Shown: positions 1-9,149, numbered from the stretch's first letter. The stretch: 64,000 nucleotides of DNA from Flavobacterium eburneipallidum (GCF_027111355.2 NZ_CP114291.2:1612001-1676000), one strand, 5' to 3'. A program made the numbers and translations. Notes: a model not told the origin generated them from the sequence alone.

Positions 1-303
1 TTCGAGGTTGTTTTCTGCGAATATCTTTGCCCAAACATCTTCGTTATCAGCCAAAAGGGTTTTTACAAATTCGCCTTCTTTTTCTTCTTCGGGAGTCAAG
101 GCTCTGGATTCGGTTTGTGCGGTTTGTTGCCCTTGAGTTTGTTGCAAAATGTTACCAATCATTTGACCATTTTCGCCACCAAAAGCATTTAATAACAGAA
201 TTACAATTCCTATAATTCCGCCGCCAACAATCGTTTTTCCACCGCCCGACATTCCTCTACGGTCGTCCACATTATCACTTTGTCTTCTTCCAATCCATTT
301 CAT
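1..303 (-). CDS. Neutral zinc metallopeptidase family protein, N-terminal part (cut by window edge)
   Basis: The reading frame starts at ATG 303 and runs off the left edge, giving 101 residues. It opens with MKWIGRRQSDNVDDRRG, followed by a glycine-rich stretch and one hydrophobic segment (GGGIIGIVILLLNAFGG, about residues 27-43). A Gln/Thr linker and a charged region beginning near 'TPEEEKEGEF' follow. This N-terminus is typical of the KPN_02809/YpfJ family (COG2321) of predicted membrane-anchored zinc metallopeptidases. The HExxH-type zinc site would lie in the missing part, so catalytic competence cannot be judged. It is the last visible gene of a minus-strand series, 35 bp after the membrane protein gene. 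Confidence 0.8.
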   Translation of the reverse strand, partial: MKWIGRRQSDNVDDRRGMSGGGKTIVGGGIIGIVILLLNAFGGENGQMIGNILQQTQGQQTAQTESRALTPEEEKEGEFVKTLLADNEDVWAKIFAENNLE

Positions 304-338
304 AAGTATGAGTTTTTAGTTAAAATAACGGCTGTAAA

Positions 339-1136
339 TTAATTTTGTTCTATTCCAATTTGTGTTATTTCACTAGTATCATCCAGTCCAATTACGGTTT
401 TGTAAATAGTGTAAATCATCGAATAGACAAAAGGCCAAGTGAAAAATATTCCGATGCACAATGCAAAAAATCCAAGCACAGCAGCTATTGCGGCAACAAT
501 GATTAATCCCAAAAGCACTAAAGGTTGTTTAGAAACGATGATGATGCTGGATTTTATAGCTTCGATAGCATTAAATTTATCGAAAACAATAAATGGAACT
601 GTCAGTGCTGCAAAAAATGAAATAGTCAAAGAAAGTAGCGCACCCACGAGGTTCATTCCTAAATATTGAAAAAGAAGTGAAATTCCCACACTGAAAAAAG
701 AAACTATCAAAGTTTCCATAAAAATAGAGGTGAAATAAGGTAATTTGTAAAAAGCAAACATATTCGATACATGAAATTCTTCTCCTTTTTCGCCACAATT
801 AGCCATTTTGTAGAAACCAGCCATAAATGGATTTATAAAACCAGAGATTAATATCAATATCAAGTTAAAAGGTATGGCTACATCCAAAGGCATGACTTTT
901 TGTGAAGAAAGTTGTTTGAGTTCCTTGCTAAATTGTTCTAGGTTTTCTGCACCAATATAAGAAATAAGTCCAGTCATCATCATAATACCTAGCAGTATAG
1001 AAAACACCAGAAACATTAAACCAGCATAGACCACTATTTTTTTATAATTTTCGAATGCTTGTTCGAAAACAGATCCAAAATCTAGTTCGTATCCATTGGT
1101 TTTAATTCTTTCTATTCGCTCTTTTGTTGCATTCAT
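339..1136 (-). CDS. Multi-pass integral membrane protein of unknown function
   Basis: A 265-residue protein with a short charged N-terminus (MNATKERIERIKTNGYELDFG) followed by about six hydrophobic segments. These lie near residues 36-56, 90-112, 130-155, 160-182, 200-222 and 225-245. The 'FGSVFEQAFENYKK' start followed by membrane helices resembles the family of bacterial membrane proteins in which an amphipathic N-terminal helix precedes a helix bundle (glycerophosphodiesterase-membrane-domain or DUF975-like). Such proteins are often mislabelled beta-carotene monooxygenase in flavobacteria. No catalytic motif is visible. It sits 40 bp downstream of the pseudouridine synthase on the same strand and may be cotranscribed. 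Confidence 0.7.
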   Translation of the reverse strand: MNATKERIERIKTNGYELDFGSVFEQAFENYKKIVVYAGLMFLVFSILLGIMMMTGLISYIGAENLEQFSKELKQLSSQKVMPLDVAIPFNLILILISGFINPFMAGFYKMANCGEKGEEFHVSNMFAFYKLPYFTSIFMETLIVSFFSVGISLLFQYLGMNLVGALLSLTISFFAALTVPFIVFDKFNAIEAIKSSIIIVSKQPLVLLGLIIVAAIAAVLGFFALCIGIFFTWPFVYSMIYTIYKTVIGLDDTSEITQIGIEQN

Positions 1137-1176
1137 TTTTTTGATGTTTTTATTTTTTAAAGATACATTTTTTCAG

Positions 1177-1866
1177 TTAAATAGCATTCCAAATTGAATC
1201 ATGAGGAACAGGAGCTTCAATACTTATGTTTTCTTTGGAAACAGGATGAACAAAAGTCAATTTTCGAGCATGCAAATGAATACCACCATCGGGATTGCTG
1301 CGGTCAAAACCATATTTCAAATCTCCTTTTATAGGCGAACCAATGGCTGAAAGTTGCGCCCTGATTTGATGGTGTCTTCCCGTATGAAGATTGATTTCTA
1401 AAGCAAAATAATTGTTTAGTTCTTTAATGATTTTATAGTCTAAACTGGCTAATTTGCTATCTGGAACTTCCCTCGAATGCGCCTTTGAAGTATTATTTTT
1501 TTCGTTTCTTTTCAGATAATGAACGAGTTTATCTTCGGGATGTTGTGGTTTGTTTTTGACTACAGCCCAATAGGTTTTTTGCGTTTCTCGATTGCTAAAC
1601 AATTCGTTCATTCGAGTCAAAGCCTTGCTAGTTCTGGCAAAAACGACAATTCCTGTGGTTGGACGATCCAATCGATGCACCACGCCAAGAAAAACTTCTC
1701 CAGGTTTGTTGTATTTGTTTTTGATGTATTCTTTGACCACTTCCGATAAAGGTTTGTCGCCCGTTTTGTCACCTTGTACAATATCGCCCACACGCTTGTT
1801 GACTACAATCAGATGGTTGTCCTCGTACAGGATTTGGAGGTTGTTTTTATCGGATAGTATTTTCAT
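1177..1866 (-). CDS. RluA-family 23S rRNA/tRNA pseudouridine synthase
   Basis: A 229-residue enzyme predicted to isomerise specific uridines to pseudouridine in rRNA or tRNA. The family signature VVHRLDRPTTGIVVFA is present at about residues 63-78, with the catalytic Asp in HRLDRPT. The RHHQIRAQL motif and the KGDLKYG motif occur downstream, as in RluA/RluC/RluD. There is no N-terminal S4 domain, so it is the short, single-domain form. The exact target base cannot be assigned from sequence. It lies 16 bp after the GT39 glycosyltransferase stop, in a same-strand series that includes panB upstream. Confidence 0.9.
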   Translation of the reverse strand: MKILSDKNNLQILYEDNHLIVVNKRVGDIVQGDKTGDKPLSEVVKEYIKNKYNKPGEVFLGVVHRLDRPTTGIVVFARTSKALTRMNELFSNRETQKTYWAVVKNKPQHPEDKLVHYLKRNEKNNTSKAHSREVPDSKLASLDYKIIKELNNYFALEINLHTGRHHQIRAQLSAIGSPIKGDLKYGFDRSNPDGGIHLHARKLTFVHPVSKENISIEAPVPHDSIWNAI

Positions 1867-1882
1867 TATTTAATGGCTTTCT

Positions 1883-3304
1883 TTATTTTGTCTTAAAAAA
1901 TGAAGTTTTATAGTTGCTTTCAGCCAAGGTCATTTGGTCTAAATATTTTTGTGGAATTTCTTGTTTTTTCTTCGTTGGAAAAGCTAAAAAGAATGGCTTT
2001 TTTAAGCGTAAAACCGAATCCAATTGTCCCTCATTTTTAATTGATTGTGCTTTTCCATTGGTGTAAAATTGTCCAGAATAGTTCTTGTCTTTCCAATAAT
2101 AAATAGGAATTGCTGTGTTTTCATTTTTAGCATTCAATTTAGCCAAAATATATTTGTCAGAATTCATTTTATGATCTAATTGTCCAGTTGCAACGAATCC
2201 AAAATAAGCGATAAATACCACCGTTGGGAATAATAATGCCGTGCGAATAATTGCTTTTTTTCGGGTCAAATCTTCCCACCAAAACACGATTAAAAACATA
2301 ATTGGAATAGCAGTTGGAAGCAGGTAAGTGTGTAAAATATTACTAGAAATTGTGAAAAATACGGGAGTCCAAAAAGCCCATAAAATCAAGAACGAAGCCC
2401 ATTCATTTTTGAAAATAGTCGCTCTGTTTTTCCATAATTTATACGCCACAATTTGTATCCACGGAAAAGCAAAGGCAATCAACAAAACCCAAATCATTCC
2501 TTTGGGTTGGGAATGGCCGCTACCATATAAATCGCCTTTCCAGCCTGGTTCAACAAAGCGTTTGTAATGTTCTCCAACTATAAAATAATCCAAAAAGCCA
2601 GGCGATTGTTGTTCTGCAAAATAATACCACGGAACGGCAATAATGGCAGTTATCAATAGACCGATTACAATTGAAAATTTAGAAAATAGTTGTTTAAATC
2701 TATTGAAATCCAAGCAACACCACAAGAAAAGAGGAGGGAAAGTCAAGACCATTATCAGTGGTCCTTTGGCTAATAATCCGAATCCAAAAAAGACAAAAAA
2801 GATATAATTCCAATAAGTTTTAGTGTCAGATTGAATGGTTTTCCAAAAAGAAATCATCATCATAACAATACAAAATTCTAAAGTAGTATCGGTAGAAACT
2901 ACGCCTGTATGAATGAGGAATTCAGGCATTGTTAACAAAATAAATCCCGGTAGATAGAACGATTTTCCTTCTTTTTGCACCATTTTTCCAGTGATGATTA
3001 TTAAAATAATACTCAACAAGAAAGACGGAAATCGGGCGGCAAATTCATTCACACCAAAAATAAGATAACTCGCTGCAGAACCCCAAGTGGATAAAGGTGG
3101 TTTGGCCCAAAAGGGTACGCCATAATCTATTTCGGGAACAATCCATTGATTGGTTTCCCACATGATACGGGCAATTTCGGCATATCTTGCTTCGGTTTTG
3201 TCCAATAACGGAATAGTGATGGTCAATAATAATCTAAAAATTACGAGAACAATTACGGCTATATAGAAGACGTAGGCATTGTTTTTGAGCTTTTCTGAAA
3301 TCAT
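1883..3304 (-). CDS. ArnT-like GT39 family membrane glycosyltransferase
   Basis: A 473-residue polytopic membrane protein. The first large loop contains the GT-C signature DKTEARYAEIARIM (about residues 35-48) and PFWAKPPLSTW, typical of ArnT / protein O-mannosyltransferase-like enzymes. These transfer a sugar from a polyprenyl-phosphate donor on the periplasmic face. About ten or more hydrophobic segments follow, then a short soluble C-terminal part. Its ATG directly abuts the stop of the upstream GT2 gene (zero intergenic bases), implying translational coupling. The GT2 partner probably makes the polyprenyl-phosphate sugar used here. The acceptor (lipid A, protein or another glycan) is not evident. 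Confidence 0.85.
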   Translation of the reverse strand: MISEKLKNNAYVFYIAVIVLVIFRLLLTITIPLLDKTEARYAEIARIMWETNQWIVPEIDYGVPFWAKPPLSTWGSAASYLIFGVNEFAARFPSFLLSIILIIITGKMVQKEGKSFYLPGFILLTMPEFLIHTGVVSTDTTLEFCIVMMMISFWKTIQSDTKTYWNYIFFVFFGFGLLAKGPLIMVLTFPPLFLWCCLDFNRFKQLFSKFSIVIGLLITAIIAVPWYYFAEQQSPGFLDYFIVGEHYKRFVEPGWKGDLYGSGHSQPKGMIWVLLIAFAFPWIQIVAYKLWKNRATIFKNEWASFLILWAFWTPVFFTISSNILHTYLLPTAIPIMFLIVFWWEDLTRKKAIIRTALLFPTVVFIAYFGFVATGQLDHKMNSDKYILAKLNAKNENTAIPIYYWKDKNYSGQFYTNGKAQSIKNEGQLDSVLRLKKPFFLAFPTKKKQEIPQKYLDQMTLAESNYKTSFFKTK

Positions 3305-4078
3305 TTATTTGTGGTTTGGGTTAGAGGTGTTTTTGCCTATTTTTTTATATTTTCTGCTGATTTCATACAAATCGAACCAGAGTTTGAAACCATAAGTTAA
3401 TTTCACTTTAGAATCTCCTTTTTCGACCCATAATTTCAAAGGAATTTCTAGCATTTTTTGAATGGCTTTTTCCTTTCCAAAAAGGTGAATCATTCGGTAG
3501 AAAATTTCCACATCAAACAACCATCTGGAGATAAATTCTTTTTCAAAGAGTTTTTCGGAGATTTCTTTGGTAAAAAGTTTGCTGCCGCATTGGGTGTCAT
3601 ACACCTTGATATCTAAAATGTTCGAAATAAAAGTGGCTACAATTCTTCCTATAAAAAATCGGCTGTTTTCTCTTTCGATGGTCGAACCAATTTTCCTGAT
3701 TCGAGAACCAAAACTAAATACTATTTCGTCTTGAAGATAATTTCGAAGATCAATAAATTCTTCGAGCGTTGTGGCTAAATCGGCATCGAGATACCCAATG
3801 AATTGGTGTTGGTATTTATGGTTGCAATAATTAATTCCTGCTCTAACGGCTTCGGCTTTACCTGAATTTTTTTCGAGTGAGAGGATATGAATTTGTGTGG
3901 GATGTTTTTCTTTTAAAACATTTAAAACTGCCAAGGTGTTGTCTTTTGAACCATCATTTACAAAACAAATAAAGGCTTCAGGATTATGTTTAAGAAAGTT
4001 AGAATATTCGCTATTCGAAATTCCTTTTTCTTCGTTATAACACGGAATAACAATGGTTGTATTGAGTGTAATTGTCAT
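3305..4078 (-). CDS. GT2 glycosyltransferase, dolichyl/polyprenyl-phosphate glycosyltransferase-like
   Basis: A 257-residue GT-A fold enzyme without predicted membrane spans. It begins with TTIVIPCYNEEKGI, and carries FVNDGSKDNT and YLDADLAT, the nucleotide-sugar and metal-binding D-x-D region (about residues 95-100). A later DTQCGSKLF and RWLFDVEIFYR match the dolichyl-phosphate beta-glucosyltransferase (ALG5-like) subgroup. It should move a hexose from a nucleotide donor to a polyprenyl phosphate at the inner membrane. The next gene (GT39) starts on the base following this stop codon, so the two probably act in sequence. Confidence 0.85.
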   Translation of the reverse strand: MTITLNTTIVIPCYNEEKGISNSEYSNFLKHNPEAFICFVNDGSKDNTLAVLNVLKEKHPTQIHILSLEKNSGKAEAVRAGINYCNHKYQHQFIGYLDADLATTLEEFIDLRNYLQDEIVFSFGSRIRKIGSTIERENSRFFIGRIVATFISNILDIKVYDTQCGSKLFTKEISEKLFEKEFISRWLFDVEIFYRMIHLFGKEKAIQKMLEIPLKLWVEKGDSKVKLTYGFKLWFDLYEISRKYKKIGKNTSNPNHK

Positions 4079-4149
4079 GTAAATTGTTTATGAATCTTCA
4101 GCCTTAAAATGTCAAACTTCGTATTTCGTACTTTTAACCTCGTATCTTT

Positions 4150-4968
4150 TTAATATTGCTCTTTTTCGTTTGGGAAATCGCTAGACTTCACATCGGCAAC
4201 ATATTGACCAATGGCTGTGGTCATTCCTTCGTATAAATTCATGTAACGACGCAAGAATCGTGGACTAAATTCATTGTTCATACCCAACATATCGTGAATG
4301 ACCAAAACTTGTCCGTCAACGCCACCACCAGCACCAATCCCGATAATAGGAATAGAAACACTTTCGGCCACTTTTCGGGCTAATTCAGCTGGAACTTTTT
4401 CGACAACTATGGCAAAACAACCTAGTTTTTCTAGCAGTTTAGCGTCTTTCATTAATTTTTCGGCCTCTTGTTCTTCTTTGGCACGAACGGTGTAGGTTCC
4501 AAATTTATAAATAGATTGTGGAGTCAATCCTAAATGTCCCATAACAGGAATTCCGGCGTTTAATATTTTCTTGATAGAATCTTTTATTTCGCTTCCACCT
4601 TCCAGTTTTACGGCGTGTCCACCGCTTTCTTTCATAATTCGGATAGAAGAACGCAAGGCTTCTTTTGGATCGGATTGGTAACTTCCAAAAGGCAAATCTA
4701 CCACAACCAAAGCTCTCGTAATAGCACGAACCACACTCGATGCGTGGTAAATCATTTGGTCTAAAGTAATAGGCAAAGTCGTTTCGTGACCCGCCATGAC
4801 ATTCGAAGCAGAATCGCCTACTAATATTACGTCAACACCAGAGGCATCCACAATTTTTGCCATAGTAAAATCATAAGCCGTAAGCATAGAGATTTGTTCT
4901 CCGTCGGCTTTCATTTCGATTAATGACTTGGTGGTAATTCTTTTATAATCTTTTTTTGCTGCAGACAT
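4150..4968 (-). CDS. panB: 3-methyl-2-oxobutanoate hydroxymethyltransferase (PanB)
   Basis: A 272-residue protein of normal PanB length. It should convert 2-oxoisovalerate and methylene-tetrahydrofolate to ketopantoate, the first committed step of pantothenate and CoA synthesis, in the cytoplasm. Family motifs are clear: [36 protein letters not shown] with the metal-binding Asp, [25 protein letters not shown] and [21 protein letters not shown]. It is the first gene of the minus-strand series extending to the left edge. The 71-bp gap to the GT2 gene leaves cotranscription open. Confidence 0.96.
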   Translation of the reverse strand: MSAAKKDYKRITTKSLIEMKADGEQISMLTAYDFTMAKIVDASGVDVILVGDSASNVMAGHETTLPITLDQMIYHASSVVRAITRALVVVDLPFGSYQSDPKEALRSSIRIMKESGGHAVKLEGGSEIKDSIKKILNAGIPVMGHLGLTPQSIYKFGTYTVRAKEEQEAEKLMKDAKLLEKLGCFAIVVEKVPAELARKVAESVSIPIIGIGAGGGVDGQVLVIHDMLGMNNEFSPRFLRRYMNLYEGMTTAIGQYVADVKSSDFPNEKEQY

Positions 4969-5105
4969 CCTGATTTTTTATTTAAGAATTCAGATTTAAG
5001 GCTGTAAAAATAATCATTTAAAATAGAAATCGAAGCATCAAAATATCTTTATAAAATCTTTATGTTATCAGAGGTTATATTATAAAATACTTACATCATA
5101 TCATT

Positions 5106-5113
5106 TAACTTTG
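5106..5113 (+). promoter_or_regulatory. -7 promoter element of the kdpD-like/kdpE-like genes
   Basis: The octamer TAACTTTG is an exact match to the Bacteroidota -7 consensus TAnnTTTG. It lies 21 bp upstream of the GTG start of the sensor kinase. No convincing -33 TTG was seen at the usual distance. Confidence 0.5.
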
Positions 5114-5134
5114 TATTGTTAATCAGTAATAATC

Positions 5135-6247
5135 GTGAAAACTATTTTGAGTCCTATAAAACTAAAAAATCAATACTTAATCTGTTTGCTATCAGTAGGT
5201 ATTGTGGCTTCATTGTGCTTGCTCGCTAGAGATTTTTTAGATCATAAAATAGTTGGATATATTCTATTGGTTGTCGTTTCTTTATTGGCAATGTCTTTGG
5301 ATATTATTCCTGTATTATTGAGTGCTGTTTTTAGTGCATTAATTCTGAATTTCTTTTTCATAGAACCTTATTATACTTTTCATATCAATAGTGCAGATGA
5401 TTCTTTGTTATTGTTTTTGTTCTTTATGATTACGCTTGTTAACGGAGTTTTGACCCATAAAATTAGAAAAGCCGAAAAGCGATTGCAGATAAAAGAAGTC
5501 CGGGTTAATACGATGAAATTGTATAATGCTTTGCTGGATTCATTATCACACGAATTGAGAACACCCATTTCTGCGATTATGGGTGCAATTGATACGATTC
5601 AGAGTAAAACTGTTGTCATATCTGATGAGAATAAAGAGAAATTATATTTAGAAATAGAGAAAGCTTCTCTGCGATTGAACCATCAGGTGGAGAATTTGCT
5701 GAATATGTCCAGATTAGAATCGGGAGTGATACAGCCTAAAATGGATTGGTGCGATTTAAAAGAATTAATCTACAATGTATTGGATCATTTGAAAGAAGAT
5801 TTGCAATTTCATAAAGTTACAGTTGACATAGAAGATACTTTGCCTCTTTTTAAACTAGATTATGGTTTGACAGAGCAAATTATCTATAATTTAATATTCA
5901 ATGCTTCGCAATACACACCAAAAGGAGCAAAAATTGAAGTAAAAGTCGAATACAATCCTGATGTAGATTTCGAGTACAATCCCGATAAATTAATGCCTTG
6001 TGTGATAACCATTGCCGATGATGGAATTGGTTTCCCAGAAGAAGAAATCGAGAAAGTATTTGATAAATTTTACAGATTGCATAATGCTAAAACAGGAGGA
6101 ACTGGACTGGGGTTATCAATTGTAAAAGGATTTGTAGAAGCTCAAAATGGTCATATAACATTAGAAAATAGGGAAGAAGGTGGTTCTGTTTTTGTTATCG
6201 CTTTCCCCGCATTAGTTATGAATACAAAAGAAATCTCAAATGAATAA
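5135..6247 (+). CDS. KdpD-like sensor histidine kinase lacking the N-terminal KdpD/Usp region
   Basis: A 370-residue membrane histidine kinase beginning at GTG 5135. Residues 13-105 hold four closely packed hydrophobic segments (DUF4118-type, as in the KdpD transmembrane domain), ending in a short coiled linker. The H box is LLDSLSHELRTPISAIMG (phospho-acceptor His about 139). The N box is YNLIFNASQYTPKGA, and G boxes are ADDGIGFPEEE and GTGLGLSIVKGFVEAQNG. Full-length E. coli KdpD is about 890 residues; here the approximately 400-residue N-terminal KdpD and universal-stress-like portion is absent. The regulator gene overlaps the end by 8 bp. It probably responds to potassium or turgor, inferred from homology and from kup downstream. 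Confidence 0.85.
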   Translation: MKTILSPIKLKNQYLICLLSVGIVASLCLLARDFLDHKIVGYILLVVVSLLAMSLDIIPVLLSAVFSALILNFFFIEPYYTFHINSADDSLLLFLFFMITLVNGVLTHKIRKAEKRLQIKEVRVNTMKLYNALLDSLSHELRTPISAIMGAIDTIQSKTVVISDENKEKLYLEIEKASLRLNHQVENLLNMSRLESGVIQPKMDWCDLKELIYNVLDHLKEDLQFHKVTVDIEDTLPLFKLDYGLTEQIIYNLIFNASQYTPKGAKIEVKVEYNPDVDFEYNPDKLMPCVITIADDGIGFPEEEIEKVFDKFYRLHNAKTGGTGLGLSIVKGFVEAQNGHITLENREEGGSVFVIAFPALVMNTKEISNE

Positions 6248-6926
6248 TCAAGCTGAAATATTAGTCATTGACGACGAGGTTCAAATTAGAAAACTGCTCG
6301 AAATCACTTTGGATTCCAACGGTTATAAAACTTTTTTTGCGGTCAATGCTAAAGATGGAGTATTAGCAGCAGCCAATCATCAACCTGATTTGATTATTTT
6401 GGATTTGGGTTTGCCTGACGAAGATGGACAAGTCGTTTTAAAGCGATTGAGAGAATGGTTTCAAAATCCAATTATCATTTTAACGGTAAAAAATGCTGAA
6501 GAAGAAATCGTGAAAGCGCTTGACAATGGTGCTAATGATTATTTGACTAAACCCTTTCGAACCCAAGAACTGTTGGCTAGAATCCGAACTGCTTTACGAA
6601 ATTTAGTTCAAAAGGATAATGAACCCATAGTTCAATTTGGATCAGTTTCGATAGATTTTAATTCTAGAATCGTCAAATTGAAAGACGAAATTTTAAAACT
6701 TACTGCTACAGAATACAACTTGCTTTCCATTTTAGTAAAAAATGAAGGCAGAGTCTTGACGCATTATTATTTATTAAAAGAAGTTTGGGGCAATAGCTAT
6801 TCCGATCAAACACAATATTTGCGGGTTTTCGTAGCACAACTTCGAAAAAAAATTGAAGAAGATCCTAACCGACCAAAATTTATAATCACAGAATCGGGTG
6901 TGGGTTATCGCTTTAATACTGGTTAA
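6240..6926 (+). CDS. KdpE-like OmpR-family response regulator
   Basis: A 228-residue two-domain regulator. The receiver domain has the acidic pair in VIDDEVQ (about residues 9-14), the phosphorylatable Asp in IILDLGLPDEDG (Asp 55), and the conserved Lys in GANDYLTKPF. The C-terminal winged-helix DNA-binding domain includes LTATEYNLLSILVKNEGRVLTH and YLRVFVAQLRKKIE, as in KdpE/OmpR. The start overlaps the last 8 bp of the kinase gene, a strong sign of a cotranslated cognate pair. No kdpFABC genes are in the window. The nearest potassium gene is kup, 224 bp downstream in the same direction. Confidence 0.9.
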   Translation: MNNQAEILVIDDEVQIRKLLEITLDSNGYKTFFAVNAKDGVLAAANHQPDLIILDLGLPDEDGQVVLKRLREWFQNPIIILTVKNAEEEIVKALDNGANDYLTKPFRTQELLARIRTALRNLVQKDNEPIVQFGSVSIDFNSRIVKLKDEILKLTATEYNLLSILVKNEGRVLTHYYLLKEVWGNSYSDQTQYLRVFVAQLRKKIEEDPNRPKFIITESGVGYRFNTG

Positions 6927-7051
6927 AAATCAACCAATTTTTTAAAAATTAATTTCAATTGTAATGTACAAAATCATTGCAAAGAGGATTTCTATGCTCA
7001 AAACAAAAATATAACAGTCCATCAATAGTAGTACCCAAACAATAAAATTAG

Positions 7052-7125
7052 CACAGATTAAAAAGATTTTCACAGATTTTTTTATCACAACTCATAAAAA
7101 TCTGTGTGAATCTGTGAAATCTGTG
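7052..7125. repeat. Imperfect intergenic inverted repeat of CACAGATT/AATCTGTG type
   Basis: About 30-base arms beginning CACAGATT and ending AATCTGTG fold into an imperfect hairpin around a loop near 7081-7095. Short direct repeats of the word TCTGTGAA/TCTGTGG occur in the right arm. It occupies the 224-bp gap between the response regulator and kup. A similar but not identical element is upstream of ung. It could be a dispersed intergenic repeat or a transcript-level structure. Confidence 0.55.
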
Positions 7126-7150
7126 GCAAAAAAAAATAAATATCTAAATT

Positions 7151-9085
7151 ATGAATAAATCAACCCTTCAAAAAGTTAGTGCGGCATCGCTTTTAGTTGC
7201 CTTGGGAATTATATACGGCGACATCGGAACGAGTCCATTGTATGTGATGAAAGCCATTATTGGCGAAAGACAAATATCGGAATTGTTAGTCTATGGAGGG
7301 ATTTCCTGTATTTTCTGGACGCTTACTTTTCAAACCACCTTCAAATATATTTTGTTGACACTTTCGGCAGACAATCACGGTGAAGGCGGTGTTTTTTCGC
7401 TTTATGCATTGGTAAAACGGTTTGGAAAAGGAAAATTAGTAATCCCAACTATTCTTGGAGCCACGACGCTTTTAGCCGACGGAATAATTACACCGCCCAT
7501 TTCTGTAGCTTCTGCTGTAGAAGGTTTGGCGGCTGTCTTTCCTGAAATTCCAATACTGCCCATTGTGATTGCCATTTTATCGGCATTGTTCTTTTTTCAA
7601 CGATTTGGAACACAAAAAGTAGGTTTCTTTTTTGGACCCGCGATGGTGGTTTGGTTTTCGATGCTTTTCATATTAGGATTTGTCCAAATATTAGAACATC
7701 CTGCTATTTTGAAAGCTTTGAATCCAGTTTATGCTTATGAATTATTGGTCGAATATCCACAAGGTTTTTGGTTGTTGGGAGCTGTATTTTTGTGTACTAC
7801 AGGAGCAGAGGCATTGTATTCTGATTTAGGACATTGCGGAAAAAACAATATTAGAATTACCTGGATTTTTGTTAAAGTTGCTTTGGTGGTGAACTATTTA
7901 GGGCAGGCTTCCTGGCTGATGACCCAAGGAAATACATTTCTCGAAGGCAGAAATCCTTTTTATACCATTATGCCACAATGGTTTTTACTTTCGGGTGTAA
8001 TTATTGCCACTTTAGCAGCAATTATTGCTTCTCAAGCTTTGATAAGTGGCTCTTATACTTTGATAAACGAAGCGATGTCACTTAATTTCTGGCCAAGAGT
8101 TACGATGCGGAATCCAACTAATTTGAAAGGACAAATTTATATTCCATCAGTAAATACGATTCTTTGGATAGGCTGTATTTTGATGATTTTGTATTTCGAA
8201 AATTCCTCTAACATGGAAGCGGCTTACGGATTTTCGATAACTATTGCGATGTTGATGACAACGGTTCTTTTGAATTATTATCTGATTTACATTCGAAAAA
8301 TGAACCGAATTTTGATAACCTTAATAATCAGTATTTTTGTTGTTATCGAAATTGCTTTTTTTATTGCCAATATTGTCAAAATAAAAGAACGTTGGATGTT
8401 TTTGTTCTTTGAGCTTTTTATTTTCCTGACGATGTATGCTTGGTTTTTTGCCAGAAAAATAAATAATAGGTTTTTGAAGTTTACTAATTTAACAGAACAC
8501 ACCCAACAATTGTCAGAATTGAGTCAGGATGATAACATTCCTAAATATGCAACTCATCTCATCTATTTGTCAAAAGCCGACAGGAATTATGAAATAGAAG
8601 AAAAAATTCTGAAATCTATTTTCTCCAAAAAACCAAAAAGAGCAGATGTTTACTGGTTTTTTCATATTAATAGAACCAATGAACCCTTTACCTTAAATTA
8701 TGAAGTAATCGAATTATTAGACGATAAAGTAATCAAAATTGTATTGAATATTGGTTTCCGAATTCAGCCAAAAGTAGAGTTGTATTTCAAAAAAATTGTT
8801 CAGGATTTGGTAAAAAACAAAGAATTGAATTTGCATATTCGACCAGATGGCTCTACCAAGTACAATACAGAACCTGATTTTAAATTCATTATTTTAGAAA
8901 AATTTCTTTCGGTAGAAAATGAGTTTACGATAAAAGATAGTTTGTTGTTGAACTCTTATTATATGCTTAAAAACTGTTCGCTTTCGGATACTAGAGCATT
9001 CGGATTAGACAAAAGTGATGTAGAAATTGAAGAAATTCCTTTTGTTTATCAACCCATTTTGAAATTAGAATTAGAAAGAAAATAA
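7151..9085 (+). CDS. kup: Kup-type potassium uptake transporter
   Basis: A 644-residue protein of typical Kup/HAK length, a low-affinity potassium-proton symporter of the inner membrane. The first transmembrane stretch carries the family signature ALGIIYGDIGTSPLYVMKA. Further signatures are GEGGVFSLYALVKRFGK, LLADGIITPPISVASAVEGL and TTGAEALYSDLGHCGK. About twelve hydrophobic segments occupy residues 12-435, followed by a soluble C-terminal domain of roughly 200 residues. It follows the KdpD/KdpE-like pair on the same strand, so regulation of kup by that pair is a reasonable inference. The intergenic inverted repeat at 7052-7125 may separate the transcripts. Confidence 0.95.
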   Translation: MNKSTLQKVSAASLLVALGIIYGDIGTSPLYVMKAIIGERQISELLVYGGISCIFWTLTFQTTFKYILLTLSADNHGEGGVFSLYALVKRFGKGKLVIPTILGATTLLADGIITPPISVASAVEGLAAVFPEIPILPIVIAILSALFFFQRFGTQKVGFFFGPAMVVWFSMLFILGFVQILEHPAILKALNPVYAYELLVEYPQGFWLLGAVFLCTTGAEALYSDLGHCGKNNIRITWIFVKVALVVNYLGQASWLMTQGNTFLEGRNPFYTIMPQWFLLSGVIIATLAAIIASQALISGSYTLINEAMSLNFWPRVTMRNPTNLKGQIYIPSVNTILWIGCILMILYFENSSNMEAAYGFSITIAMLMTTVLLNYYLIYIRKMNRILITLIISIFVVIEIAFFIANIVKIKERWMFLFFELFIFLTMYAWFFARKINNRFLKFTNLTEHTQQLSELSQDDNIPKYATHLIYLSKADRNYEIEEKILKSIFSKKPKRADVYWFFHINRTNEPFTLNYEVIELLDDKVIKIVLNIGFRIQPKVELYFKKIVQDLVKNKELNLHIRPDGSTKYNTEPDFKFIILEKFLSVENEFTIKDSLLLNSYYMLKNCSLSDTRAFGLDKSDVEIEEIPFVYQPILKLELERK

Positions 9086-9092
9086 GAATTTT

Positions 9093-9149
9093 ATTTTGCC
9101 ATAGTTTGTGTTTTGTTTGAAACTAACAAAACACAAACTATGGCAAAAT
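9093..9149. terminator. Bidirectional terminator: perfect 25-bp inverted repeat between convergent genes
   Basis: The arms 9093-9117 and 9125-9149 are perfectly complementary, with a 7-base loop, and end in A/T tracts (TTTTGCC...GGCAAAA). The element sits between the convergent kup and DUF2809 genes. The DUF2809 stop codon (9138-9140) lies inside the right arm. Confidence 0.8.

Noticed and set aside
1519..1873. Plus-strand open frames over the pseudouridine synthase
   Set aside because: They are shadows of the RluA-type gene, whose catalytic motif is on the other strand.
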